A DNA stretch of 46,742 nt from an uncultured Bacteroides sp. (GTDB taxonomy: Bacteria > Bacteroidota > Bacteroidia > Bacteroidales > Bacteroidaceae): NCBI GenBank assembly GCA_902388495.1, contig CABMPP010000033.1:1-46742 (forward strand). Direction: 5' to 3'. Shown one piece after another: positions 8,270-17,384 of the stretch (positions are counted from its first letter, which is position 1; each line of letters starts with the position of its first letter). The position numbers and the translations under genes were made by a program. Below the pieces are notes generated by a model that saw only the letters and a list, made by a program, of their open reading frames with translations, made no database searches and was not told the origin of the DNA.

Positions 8270-11200
8270 TTATACTTCGCTAGGCGGAACACCGAACTGC
8301 CGCTTGAAACTGCGCGAGAAGTTGGCCAGCGAAGATGCCCCCACCTTGTAGCACACTTCGCTCACGGTGTATTTGCCCGTCTGCAGCAGTTGCATGGCCG
8401 TATTCATGCGATAAGTAATGAGGAAGTTCTGCGGCGTCTGCCCCGTCAGCGACTTGACACGTGCATATAAGCTACTATAGCTCATCAGCATTTCCTTTGC
8501 CAGCGAAATAATGCCGAATGCCTCGTCGTCCAAGTGCTTGTCCAACAGCGCGTGCAAGTTCTCCAAGAACTGGCGGTCCTGTTCATTGAGCATAACTTCA
8601 CGTGCCTTTCCCTTCGACAGACTTTCCGAGGTAAAGTTCTGCACAATCCGTTGCATCCGCCTACGGTTTTCCAGCAGGTTGCTTATGACGGCTTTCAAAT
8701 AGAAGGGGTCGAAAGGCTTGCCCACATAGGCATCAGCACCGCAATCCAACCCTTTGATGCTGCTGTCCGTATCATTCTTTGCCGTCAGCAGGATAACGGA
8801 GATGTGTCCCCAGTCGGCACTTGCTTTGATAGTCTTGCACAACTCGTAGCCATCTTTCCGAGGCATGACCACATCACTCACAATCAGTTCAGGCAGATTC
8901 ATTCCCAATCTATCTATAGCTTCCTCTCCATTTTCCACGGCAATGATATTATAATCCGACGACAACAGCGCCCGCAGGTATTCGCGCACCTCCTGGTCGT
9001 CTTCTACAATGAGCAACGTGTTCTCCTTAGGAGCGACTTTTTCTACGGCATTTATCTCACCTGCCGGTATGGGCATCTTGTACTCATTGTTTTGTGCCCG
9101 TTCCTCGGGACTATATGCCGTCAGCGACTGCGGGATACTAAGGGTGAAGCAAGCCCCCTGAGGATGGTTGGGCGTGTAGTCTATATTTCCCTTATGCAGA
9201 TGTGCCAAATATTGCGCATAGTTCAGACCGATACCCTTGCCATTCACATTGGGATATTTCTTATCGGCCCCCAACCGTTCAAAGCGACCAAATAGTTGTT
9301 TCTGTTTTTCAGGCAGAATACCTTGTCCCGTATCGGCCACGCGTATTCGTGCGTTTTTTCCGTCGCTTTCCACGATAACGTCGATACTTCCCCCTTCAGG
9401 CGTGTATTTAATGGCGTTACTGAGCAAGTTGTAAAATATCTTTTCCACCTTCTCTGCATCAAAACAAACCACCATATCCTGCTTCTGTTCATCGTGCATG
9501 TTTATCGTCAGCCCTTTTTCGTAGGCAATAAACCGGAAGTTGGCTATCTGTGCCTGTACGAAAGCTACCAAGTCTGTCATGGCAACCCGAAGTTGCTTCT
9601 CGTCCTTCTCCCCCTCCTTGGAGTCCAGCAACTGCTTCACAAGCCGCAACAAGCGGTCGGTATTGCGCAACATGATGTCCATCAAGCCACGCTCATGCTC
9701 ATTCAGATTACTTTCTTTCGCCAGTTCTTTCAACGGGGCATATACCATGGCCAGCGGTGTGCGTACTTCGTGCGAAATGTTGGTCACAAAGTCTATGTGT
9801 GCCTGATTTATCTCCTTTTGGTACTTGGCCAATGCTAGCCTCTCCTCTTGTGTCCGCCAACGTATAATCAGTCGGATGACCAGCAGCGCCAGCCCGATGC
9901 CGATCAGCCAGTACAACACAATGACCAAAGGCGCGGCCCACGGTGCAGGGTGGACAACCACCTTCTTGGCCAGTTCGTTCTTGCACCATTCTCCACTCAG
10001 TATGCGAGCTTTCACCTTGAACGTATATTTCCCGGCTGGCAGGTTGGAATAGACCACCCGCTTGTTAGAGCCAGCGTCAATCCAGTTCTTGTCGAAGCCC
10101 TCTAACATATAGGCATAGTTCAGCAGGGAACCCGCCTCTAACTTTAATGCCGAATAGTAGAACGTAACTGTATTCTCCCGATAAGACAACGACAGTTTTT
10201 CCTCGCTCTTATTATGTATACTCCCATTCACCAATACCATGTCCAGATTCAGCGGGATATCCGGTTTCTTCTCAATGGGCACATCCGGATAAATGGCCGT
10301 GATGCCGCCCGAACCTCCGAAAAACAAAGTACCGTCAGGCGCCACTGCCGCACAATTCAGCGCATACAGTTTCCCTTTGCAGAAGTGGTTGTCATATAAA
10401 TAGGAAAATGTTTTTTCCTGCACATCATACTTTCCTATATGCGTAGACGAACTAAACCAGATGTTCCCTTCCTTGTCTTCGATCACTGCCTTCAGACTGT
10501 TGTCTATCAGTCCCGACGACATGTCAAACCGTTCCAAATATTGTGTACGTGGGTCGTAATGCATCAGTCCGGTGTTGTAAGTCCCTATCCAGTACGTATT
10601 GCTCCTATCGATAATAAGTGAATTCGGGTTGGGCAAATAGAGTGAGTCCAACGGAATGAACTGCTGGTCTTCGCCAAACTTGTAGATACCGTTGGCCACC
10701 GTGTAGAGAATCATTGTGCCCGATGGACGCAATGTCTGCAGCTGCGAAAACGAAATGCTGCCCGGCGCATACTGGTAAGTGAACTCTCCGTCGGTCGCCA
10801 GCGTGGCAAATCTATCGGCCAGCGTAACCCAAATACGTTCTTCCTTGTCTTCACTGATGGAAAACACATTAGCTGGGAAGGTATAATGGTTCTCCTCCCG
10901 CACGATTTTTCCCTCCCGAATAGCATACTTCCATAGCTCCGAACGGTTCCGGATGACCCACAACCTATTCTTCGAGTCAATAAAAATATGCCCATAAAGG
11001 CTACCATCCGCCAAATGGAAAGCTATCTTATCACCACCCATATCATAACTGGCAATATCGTGAGAGGAGCGCATCCACAAATAGCCCTCATGGTCGAACA
11101 AAAGATTTTTCACGAAGGGGTCTTCCAAGCGTTCGAAAATGGACGACAAATTGTTAAAGGCTGCCCTTTCGGGATAATAGTGAAAGTCGTTCTCTTGGTC

Positions 11201-12121
11201 AGACAGCCATATCCCGTTGTTTGCATCAATGAAACAGACATATCTGTCCCCCTTCAACTGTTGCTGTGCATGGATACGTGTCAGTACCCGTCGCACCACA
11301 TCATAGCGGTACATTCCATCGCCCGAAATACCTATCAGCAGGAAGTTTTGCCGATAAGGGAGCACGAAGTGTATTTTTTTGTTCTGTGTAACCTCCATAA
11401 AGTCGGTAGGCAAAAGCAGTTCCTCCCACGTCCTCGCGTCGTAACACAATAGTCCTTTGCTTGTGGTTACCCACATGTGGAGACTGGCGTCTTCCACAAT
11501 GCCCTCTATGTAGGCATCCTTAGGGCCATTCAGCATCCGCAACAAGTTCAAGTCTTTGTCCAATATATAAATGTCTGTGGCATGGTGCCTGGCGCTGGCC
11601 GTCCACACTTGCTTTTGACTGGAAACGGTAATGGCACCGACTATGCTCATACCCGGTTGTAGATAATATTTCTCCTCTTTCAACGTCTGCTTGTTTACCT
11701 TGGCCACACCCTTGCGGTCAGTAATAATAAGCCACTCGTTATCCAGGTCCAGCACGCGCCCTATGGGGTTGAAGCCTACCTGTTGCGGATGTCTGAATAT
11801 GCCATCTTCCCACACACACAATCCGCATTCGTTCGACATCCACAAGCGGTTGTCAGTGTCAAACATCAAGTTACTCACATAGTCACTATTGAGCGCCGTG
11901 GAGTCCTCTTGCGCATAATATACAGTGTAGTTCGAGCCGCTGAAACGGTTCAGCCCGTGGTTAGTCCCTATCCAAATGTATCCTTTGGGATCTTCAGCAA
12001 ACGAAGTGATGAAGTTGCTCGATATTTGTTCCATCAGCGGAAACTGGGCTGGGAGGGGTACGGACCACAACATCAGCAGCAAGGCATAGATGCCTTTCCA
12101 TTGCAGTTTGAGTTTTTCCAT
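8270..12121 (-). CDS. Hybrid two-component system regulator (sensor kinase plus AraC-type regulator)
   Basis: One-protein sensor and transcription factor of the type that controls many Bacteroides glycan loci. I take the start at 12121 (MEKLKLQWKGIY), which puts a signal peptide first and gives 1283 residues; an upstream ATG at 12160 adds 13. Order: periplasmic propeller repeats (about 35-615, many IWIG/LWMS-type strands), Y_Y_Y domain (about 635-725), one membrane helix (about 729-751), HisKA with phospho-acceptor H784 in NISHEVRTP, HATPase, receiver domain with D1083 in LIVSDVVMP and lysine in GKPFD, and a C-terminal AraC helix-turn-helix ending FKRQFGVPPSEV. All phosphorelay residues are present. 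It is divergent from the esterase/SusCD/GH3 genes and is their likely activator; the inducing sugar is unknown. Confidence 0.93.
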   Translation of the reverse strand: MEKLKLQWKGIYALLLMLWSVPLPAQFPLMEQISSNFITSFAEDPKGYIWIGTNHGLNRFSGSNYTVYYAQEDSTALNSDYVSNLMFDTDNRLWMSNECGLCVWEDGIFRHPQQVGFNPIGRVLDLDNEWLIITDRKGVAKVNKQTLKEEKYYLQPGMSIVGAITVSSQKQVWTASARHHATDIYILDKDLNLLRMLNGPKDAYIEGIVEDASLHMWVTTSKGLLCYDARTWEELLLPTDFMEVTQNKKIHFVLPYRQNFLLIGISGDGMYRYDVVRRVLTRIHAQQQLKGDRYVCFIDANNGIWLSDQENDFHYYPERAAFNNLSSIFERLEDPFVKNLLFDHEGYLWMRSSHDIASYDMGGDKIAFHLADGSLYGHIFIDSKNRLWVIRNRSELWKYAIREGKIVREENHYTFPANVFSISEDKEERIWVTLADRFATLATDGEFTYQYAPGSISFSQLQTLRPSGTMILYTVANGIYKFGEDQQFIPLDSLYLPNPNSLIIDRSNTYWIGTYNTGLMHYDPRTQYLERFDMSSGLIDNSLKAVIEDKEGNIWFSSSTHIGKYDVQEKTFSYLYDNHFCKGKLYALNCAAVAPDGTLFFGGSGGITAIYPDVPIEKKPDIPLNLDMVLVNGSIHNKSEEKLSLSYRENTVTFYYSALKLEAGSLLNYAYMLEGFDKNWIDAGSNKRVVYSNLPAGKYTFKVKARILSGEWCKNELAKKVVVHPAPWAAPLVIVLYWLIGIGLALLVIRLIIRWRTQEERLALAKYQKEINQAHIDFVTNISHEVRTPLAMVYAPLKELAKESNLNEHERGLMDIMLRNTDRLLRLVKQLLDSKEGEKDEKQLRVAMTDLVAFVQAQIANFRFIAYEKGLTINMHDEQKQDMVVCFDAEKVEKIFYNLLSNAIKYTPEGGSIDVIVESDGKNARIRVADTGQGILPEKQKQLFGRFERLGADKKYPNVNGKGIGLNYAQYLAHLHKGNIDYTPNHPQGACFTLSIPQSLTAYSPEERAQNNEYKMPIPAGEINAVEKVAPKENTLLIVEDDQEVREYLRALLSSDYNIIAVENGEEAIDRLGMNLPELIVSDVVMPRKDGYELCKTIKASADWGHISVILLTAKNDTDSSIKGLDCGADAYVGKPFDPFYLKAVISNLLENRRRMQRIVQNFTSESLSKGKAREVMLNEQDRQFLENLHALLDKHLDDEAFGIISLAKEMLMSYSSLYARVKSLTGQTPQNFLITYRMNTAMQLLQTGKYTVSEVCYKVGASSLANFSRSFKRQFGVPPSEV

Positions 12122-12176
12122 GCAAGTAGTGTGTCGTTTAAGGTTCATATGAAACATCAATATCCTTTTTTCTGCA

Positions 12177-12206
12177 CAAAATTATATAAAATGAGTGATA
12201 ATCAAA
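12177..12206 (-). promoter_or_regulatory. Promoter of the hybrid regulator gene
   Basis: Minus-strand TAATTTTG (complement of 12177-12184) with TTTG (complement of CAAA 12203-12206) 18 nt upstream. Both elements match the Bacteroides consensus; the spacing is slightly short. Confidence 0.55.
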
Positions 12207-12400
12207 ATATATCCTTACTTTTTGCAAAAGAAACATGAGTGATAAACGGAATTTCAATTTTAGAGATTAACGGTTAGTAATGGGTGATTAGTAGGTGCAA
12301 TAAATGTCCCTAACCTGTCCTGCTCTCGTTTACTTATCAAAAATATGCAGGTAGAGGCTTGTCTCAATATTGAAATCATACGTTTTAGACAACTTTAAGT

Positions 12401-12433
12401 AGATTTTGATAAGTCGATTAAAGATTTTGATAA
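12401..12433. promoter_or_regulatory. Direct repeat, candidate operator of the hybrid regulator
   Basis: AGATTTTGATAA occurs twice, at 12401-12412 and 12422-12433, a 21-bp period equal to two helix turns. AraC-family domains bind tandem sites on one DNA face. The repeat sits 22 bp before the -7-like element of the esterase/SusCD operon. Confidence 0.5.
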
Positions 12434-12484
12434 CTTGATAAGAACAGTTTTTCCCACATTTGTGTCAACAAAAGACCAAATGTT

Positions 12485-14149
12485 ATGCGAATAAGTAAAT
12501 CAGGTATCATGAAATTGAAGACGGCTTCCTTGCTATGTGTGGGGAGCGTCTTACTGTGCAGCATTTTGGCTTGCTCTAACCAGACCAAGCAGAGTACAGA
12601 AGAAAACAATGATGAACAGCAATTGTTCATTGGTGACGACATTGCCGTAGCTCAGACCCAATACGGCAAAGTGAAAGGCTTTATATTAAGGGGGATCTAC
12701 AACTTCTGCGGAGTGCCTTATGGGGCAAGTACGGCGGGCGAGAACCGCTTCATGCCTCCTCGCGAACCCGAACCGTGGGAAGGTATTCGTCCGGCGGTAT
12801 TCTGGGGTGACACAGCACCGCAAAAGACCAAGGGGAAATACCGTAACAGTTACAGCACGTTTGTCGACCATTGGAATTATTATGATGTAAGCGAAGATTG
12901 CCTCATGCTGAACGTTTGGACGCCCGGGCTGGCCGATGGCAAGAAGCGCCCTGTGCTGGTATGGTTGCATGGCGGCGGCTTTACCAACGGTAATGGCATT
13001 GAGCAGGACGGTTATAATGGCGAAAATATCAGTCGTTATGGCGACATCGTGTTCGTGTCCATCAATCATCGTTTGGGGCCTATCGGGTTCTCCGATCTTT
13101 CGGTGGCCGGTAAGGGATTCGAGGCATCGGGCAATGTGGGCATTCTCGACCTGGTGGCCGGCTTGAAGTGGGTACACAACAACATCGGGCAGTTTGGCGG
13201 AAATCCCGACAATATCACCATCATTGGCCAATCGGGCGGCGGCTCCAAAGTGTGCACGCTAGTGGCCATGCCCGAAACGCAAGGGCTTATCCACAAGGCC
13301 GTAGCCTTGAGCGGAAACTCTACCGATGCCATCGACAAGAATTACAGTACAGCCGTGGGCAAGGTAATCTTGCAGGAAGCTGGCTTGAAGCCTTCCGAGG
13401 CAAGTAAACTACAGCAGATGCCATGGCTCGACTATATCGAGTTAGCAAACCGTGCCGTGGCCAAGTATAACAAACAAGCTGGCATTACCGGTCGCCGTGG
13501 CGGATTCGGTCCTATCGCCGACGGTACGCATATTCCTATGGGTGGATTCTTTACCAATCCCTCAGCCCCTTCGACCAATATCCCGATGATTTTCTGCACT
13601 ACCAATTGCGAATTCTCCCTGAGCCGCGACAATGCCGCTTTGGAGCAGATTGACAGAAAGCAATTAGTCGAAATGATAAACCAAATGAAAGGTGGGAACG
13701 GTGACAAGATAGTCGACGCTTATGCCAAAGCCTTTCCAGACAAAAAACCTATCGAATTACTTGGCTTGATATTGAGTTCGCGTGAAAATGTCATTGCTAC
13801 GGCCAACCAGAAACTGACGCAAAAGGCTCCGGTCTACCTGGCGTGGTTCGGTTGGAATCCTCCTTTGTTCGACGGCCGCATGCACGCCTTCCATTGCCTG
13901 GACATCTGCTTCTGGCTGAAGAATACCGACTTGATGCTTACTCATACAGGCGGTGGCAAGCGTCCGCGTGACCTTTCCACAAAAATGACTGATGCTTTGT
14001 TGAATTTCATGCGCACCGGTACCCCCAGTTGTGCAAACCTGCCCGAGTGGCCGCAGTACACGGCTGAGAAAGGTGCCACAATGATGCTCAACGATGTCTG
14101 TGAGGTGGTTTACAACCCCGACAAGGAAGCACGCGAATCTTTGAAATAG
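12485..14149 (+). CDS. Type B carboxylesterase lipoprotein (first copy)
   Basis: Alpha/beta-hydrolase of the carboxylesterase type B (COesterase) family, 554 residues. A lipoprotein signal ends at C30 (SILAC), so it is probably anchored in the envelope. The triad is inferred as S250 in GQSGGG, E376 in TNCEFSLS and H470 in AFHCLD; the oxyanion loop is LHGGGF near 162-167. The nucleophile elbow is GQSGG instead of the common GESAG. I keep the start at 12485 because its N-terminus (K..KS.IMK) aligns with that of the second copy; MKLKTAS at 12509 is an alternative. It is first in the operon before susC and could remove acyl or aromatic esters from the imported glycoside. The natural ester is unknown. 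Confidence 0.88.
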   Translation: MRISKSGIMKLKTASLLCVGSVLLCSILACSNQTKQSTEENNDEQQLFIGDDIAVAQTQYGKVKGFILRGIYNFCGVPYGASTAGENRFMPPREPEPWEGIRPAVFWGDTAPQKTKGKYRNSYSTFVDHWNYYDVSEDCLMLNVWTPGLADGKKRPVLVWLHGGGFTNGNGIEQDGYNGENISRYGDIVFVSINHRLGPIGFSDLSVAGKGFEASGNVGILDLVAGLKWVHNNIGQFGGNPDNITIIGQSGGGSKVCTLVAMPETQGLIHKAVALSGNSTDAIDKNYSTAVGKVILQEAGLKPSEASKLQQMPWLDYIELANRAVAKYNKQAGITGRRGGFGPIADGTHIPMGGFFTNPSAPSTNIPMIFCTTNCEFSLSRDNAALEQIDRKQLVEMINQMKGGNGDKIVDAYAKAFPDKKPIELLGLILSSRENVIATANQKLTQKAPVYLAWFGWNPPLFDGRMHAFHCLDICFWLKNTDLMLTHTGGGKRPRDLSTKMTDALLNFMRTGTPSCANLPEWPQYTAEKGATMMLNDVCEVVYNPDKEARESLK

Positions 14150-14195
14150 TACATTATCCTTATTATTCCTTATAATTAAAATGTGAGAAACACGT

Positions 14196-17100
14196 ATGAA
14201 AAAAAGTGTAGTTTTACGTTTTTGCAACGTAGTCTTGTCATTCGTACTGGCACTTGCTTGCATGTATGCAGTTCCGGTACAAGCATCTCCCTTACAATCG
14301 AAGACGATTACGGGAGTAGTAACATCGGGTACGGACAGTTCTCCCTTGATTGGGGTAAGTGTCCAAGTACAGGAAAACTCTACCGGTAGCATCACCGACC
14401 TTGATGGCCGATATTCTGTGCAGGCCAGTGAAGGGCAAATGCTGGTTTTCTCTTACATTGGCTTTAAGTCGCAGACCATCAAGGTAGGCGCATCTTCTAT
14501 CATCAACGTGGTACTGATGGAAGACAATGAAATGTTGGACGAAGTCGTAGTTGTAGGCTACGGCGTCCAAAAGAAAAAGTTGGTGACGGGTGCCACTGTC
14601 CAAGTGAAAGGTGATAAAATCGCCGAGCTAAACACCACCAATCCCTTGCAGGCCATGCAGGGACAGACACCGGGTGTAAACATCACTTCTATTTCCGGTC
14701 AGCCGGGTGAAAGCCTCAAGGTGAGCATCCGTGGTTTGGGTACTGTAGGCAATGCCGAACCGTTATATCTGATTGATGGTGTGCGCGGTGACATCTCCAA
14801 CCTGAACCCCGCCGACATCGAGAGCATCGACATCTTGAAGGATGCCGCTTCCGCTGCCATCTACGGTGCGCAGGCTGCCAACGGTGTAGTATTGGTGACC
14901 ACCAAGAACGGTAAGGAAGGTAAAGCCGTGGTCTCATTCGACGGTTATTTCGGTGTGCAGAACGTGGCAAAAAAGGTGGACTTGTTGAATACCGAGCAGT
15001 ACATGATGATTATGGACGAATCGCACCGCAACTCTACCGGTTCCGGATATGACTGGAGTAGCTATAAGTCCATTTATGATGCGAACGGCAATCTCTATGA
15101 TATAGATTGGCTGGACAAAATGTTTGAAAACAATACCCAAATGCAGAGTTATACCCTTGGCATTACGGGTGGTTCGACTACTTCCCAATATGCCATTTCG
15201 TTGGGTTACATGTCGCAGGAAGGAATTGTCGGTGGTAAGGACGTATCTAACTTCTCCCGTTATAACTTCCGTATCAACTCCGAGCACAAGTTATTCAAAG
15301 ACCTGCTGAAAGTGGGTGAACAAGTCAGCTTCGTTTACCGTGATAAGACTGGCATTGGCGTAGGCGGCCAGTACGACAACTCGTTACGTGGCACTTACGA
15401 AATTGCTCCGTTTGTTCCCATTTACAGCAACAACAACATTTACGACATGCCCTACAACGATACCTCCAATTCCGATTGGAATCAAGAAGACGGTAACCCC
15501 TACGGTTCGATGATGATGCGCCATAACCAAAACAAGAACGTCTTCTTCTCCGGCAACGCTTATGCTGAATTACAGCCTGTCAAGAACCTGAAGATTCGTA
15601 CCGTATTCGGTGCTAACTACAGCACCAACGAATACCGTAACTTCAACCCGATATACCAATTCGGTTCGACAAGCCGTAACACAAATACCAATGTTACCCA
15701 AAACATGCAACATGTATTGGAACTCACGTGGACCAATACGGCTACTTATGACTGGAAAGTAAACGACCATGCCTTCAATGCCTTGATCGGTATGGAGTCC
15801 TACCAATACAACGGCACTTACTTAAGTGGCAGCAATTCTTCCTTGAAAGAAGGATTTGATGATTGGGAACATGCTTACGTCACTAATGGCACAGCTGCTT
15901 CTACTGCCAGTGGTTTGGGTGTCAGCGGTTATCCGCTGGATGAAACCCGCACGGTTTCTTACTTCGCCCGCTTTGGTTGGAACTGGAAAGAAACCTACAT
16001 GCTGAATGCTACGATACGTGCCGACGGTTCCTCCAAGTTTGCCCGTGGACACCGTTACGGTTATTTCCCTTCCATCTCCGCAGGCTGGATCATGACCAAC
16101 GAGAAGTTCATGGAAAGTACCCGCAGCTGGCTCGACTACTTCAAACTGCGTGTCAGTTGGGGACAGGTAGGTAACCAGAACATCAATAACTACCAATACC
16201 TGGCACCTATCACGTCACAATATATATATTACTATTTCGGTAACTCCCATCAAAATTCGTCTACCGAGGCTGCAGCATTGGGTAACAACTGGGGCGCTTA
16301 TCCCAGCCGTTTGGCTAATGAAAAGTTGACGTGGGAAACTTCCGAGCAGACCAATATCGGCTTCGATGCCCGCCTCTTCGACAGTCGTTTCGGCATGAAC
16401 TTCGATTTCTATGTGAAGAAAACAAAGGATTGGTTGCTCACAGCTCCTATTTTGAATACAGCCGGTACGGGCGCTCCTTACATCAACGGTGGCGACGTAA
16501 AGAATACCGGTATGGAATTGGCTTTAACTTGGAACGACACTGTAGGTAAAGACTTTAATTATAACGTCACGCTGAACGGTTCCTACAACAAGAATAAGGT
16601 AGGTCATATTCCTACCAGCGACGGCATCATCCATGGCGCAGGCGATGAATTGTACAATAATGCTACCGAATTCTACCGTGCAGAAAACGGCCAGCCTATC
16701 GGTTACTTCTGGGGCTATGAAACTGCCGGCATTTTCCAGAACACGCAGGAAATAGAAGACTGGCGTGCTGCAGGCAACGGCATCCTGCAGTCGAATGTAC
16801 AGCCGGGCGATGTGCGCTTTGTGGACCAAGACCATGACGGACGAATCAACGACAACGATAAGGTGAACTTGGGCAACGGCATTCCTGATTTCACATTGGG
16901 TTTGAACTTAGGCTTCAATTACAAAGGCTTCGATTTCTCCATCGTGGCAAACGGCGCCTTTGGACAGCAGATTGTACAGTCTTACCGTAACCATACCCGT
17001 CCTACGCCGAACTACACAACGGCTATCCTCGACCGGTGGCACGGTGAAGGTACCAGCAACCGGATTCCGCGTGTTACGGACAACAACATCAACTATCAGT

Positions 17101-17369
17101 TCTCTGACTTGTTTATACAAAATGGTGACTACCTGCGTTTGAGTACCCTTACGTTGGGTTATGACTTCGCAAAATTGTTCAAAAGTAAAGCAGTCAGCCA
17201 GGCCCGCTTGTACTTCCAGGTACAAAATCTATTCACCATTACCGGGTATGACGGTATGGATCCAGAAATCGGCTTCGGTTCTTCCAACAATTCTTGGGTA
17301 TCGGGCCTAGATTACGGTTACTATCCGCGTCCCCGTACTGTTCTTGTAGGTGTAAATCTTAAATTCTAA
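14196..17369 (+). CDS. SusC-family TonB-dependent outer membrane receptor
   Basis: Outer membrane importer for oligosaccharides or glycosides, driven by TonB-ExbBD. The 1057-residue protein has a signal peptide (cleavage near VQASPL), a carboxypeptidase-D-like domain (about 38-110), a TonB box region DEVVVVGYG near 114-122, a plug domain (about 125-240, with IRGLGTVGNAEPLYLIDGVRG), and a C-terminal 22-strand barrel ending VLVGVNLKF with a terminal aromatic residue. It is 46 bp after the first esterase and 15 bp before susD, so they are co-transcribed. The lengthy signature around residues 175-215 is typical of the SusC/RagA subfamily. The substrate cannot be told from the sequence. Confidence 0.95.
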   Translation: MKKSVVLRFCNVVLSFVLALACMYAVPVQASPLQSKTITGVVTSGTDSSPLIGVSVQVQENSTGSITDLDGRYSVQASEGQMLVFSYIGFKSQTIKVGASSIINVVLMEDNEMLDEVVVVGYGVQKKKLVTGATVQVKGDKIAELNTTNPLQAMQGQTPGVNITSISGQPGESLKVSIRGLGTVGNAEPLYLIDGVRGDISNLNPADIESIDILKDAASAAIYGAQAANGVVLVTTKNGKEGKAVVSFDGYFGVQNVAKKVDLLNTEQYMMIMDESHRNSTGSGYDWSSYKSIYDANGNLYDIDWLDKMFENNTQMQSYTLGITGGSTTSQYAISLGYMSQEGIVGGKDVSNFSRYNFRINSEHKLFKDLLKVGEQVSFVYRDKTGIGVGGQYDNSLRGTYEIAPFVPIYSNNNIYDMPYNDTSNSDWNQEDGNPYGSMMMRHNQNKNVFFSGNAYAELQPVKNLKIRTVFGANYSTNEYRNFNPIYQFGSTSRNTNTNVTQNMQHVLELTWTNTATYDWKVNDHAFNALIGMESYQYNGTYLSGSNSSLKEGFDDWEHAYVTNGTAASTASGLGVSGYPLDETRTVSYFARFGWNWKETYMLNATIRADGSSKFARGHRYGYFPSISAGWIMTNEKFMESTRSWLDYFKLRVSWGQVGNQNINNYQYLAPITSQYIYYYFGNSHQNSSTEAAALGNNWGAYPSRLANEKLTWETSEQTNIGFDARLFDSRFGMNFDFYVKKTKDWLLTAPILNTAGTGAPYINGGDVKNTGMELALTWNDTVGKDFNYNVTLNGSYNKNKVGHIPTSDGIIHGAGDELYNNATEFYRAENGQPIGYFWGYETAGIFQNTQEIEDWRAAGNGILQSNVQPGDVRFVDQDHDGRINDNDKVNLGNGIPDFTLGLNLGFNYKGFDFSIVANGAFGQQIVQSYRNHTRPTPNYTTAILDRWHGEGTSNRIPRVTDNNINYQFSDLFIQNGDYLRLSTLTLGYDFAKLFKSKAVSQARLYFQVQNLFTITGYDGMDPEIGFGSSNNSWVSGLDYGYYPRPRTVLVGVNLKF

Positions 17370-17384
17370 TTTATAAAAATACGT

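Larger units (their letters stand above)
12122..12484. promoter_or_regulatory. Divergent regulatory region of the utilisation locus
   Basis: The 363-bp gap between the regulator gene and the first esterase contains no gene. It holds a leftward promoter (12177-12206) and a direct repeat suited to regulator binding (12401-12433). A CACATTTG at 12455-12462 is a 7-of-8 -7 element for the rightward operon, without a well-spaced -33, as expected for an activator-dependent promoter. Confidence 0.5.
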
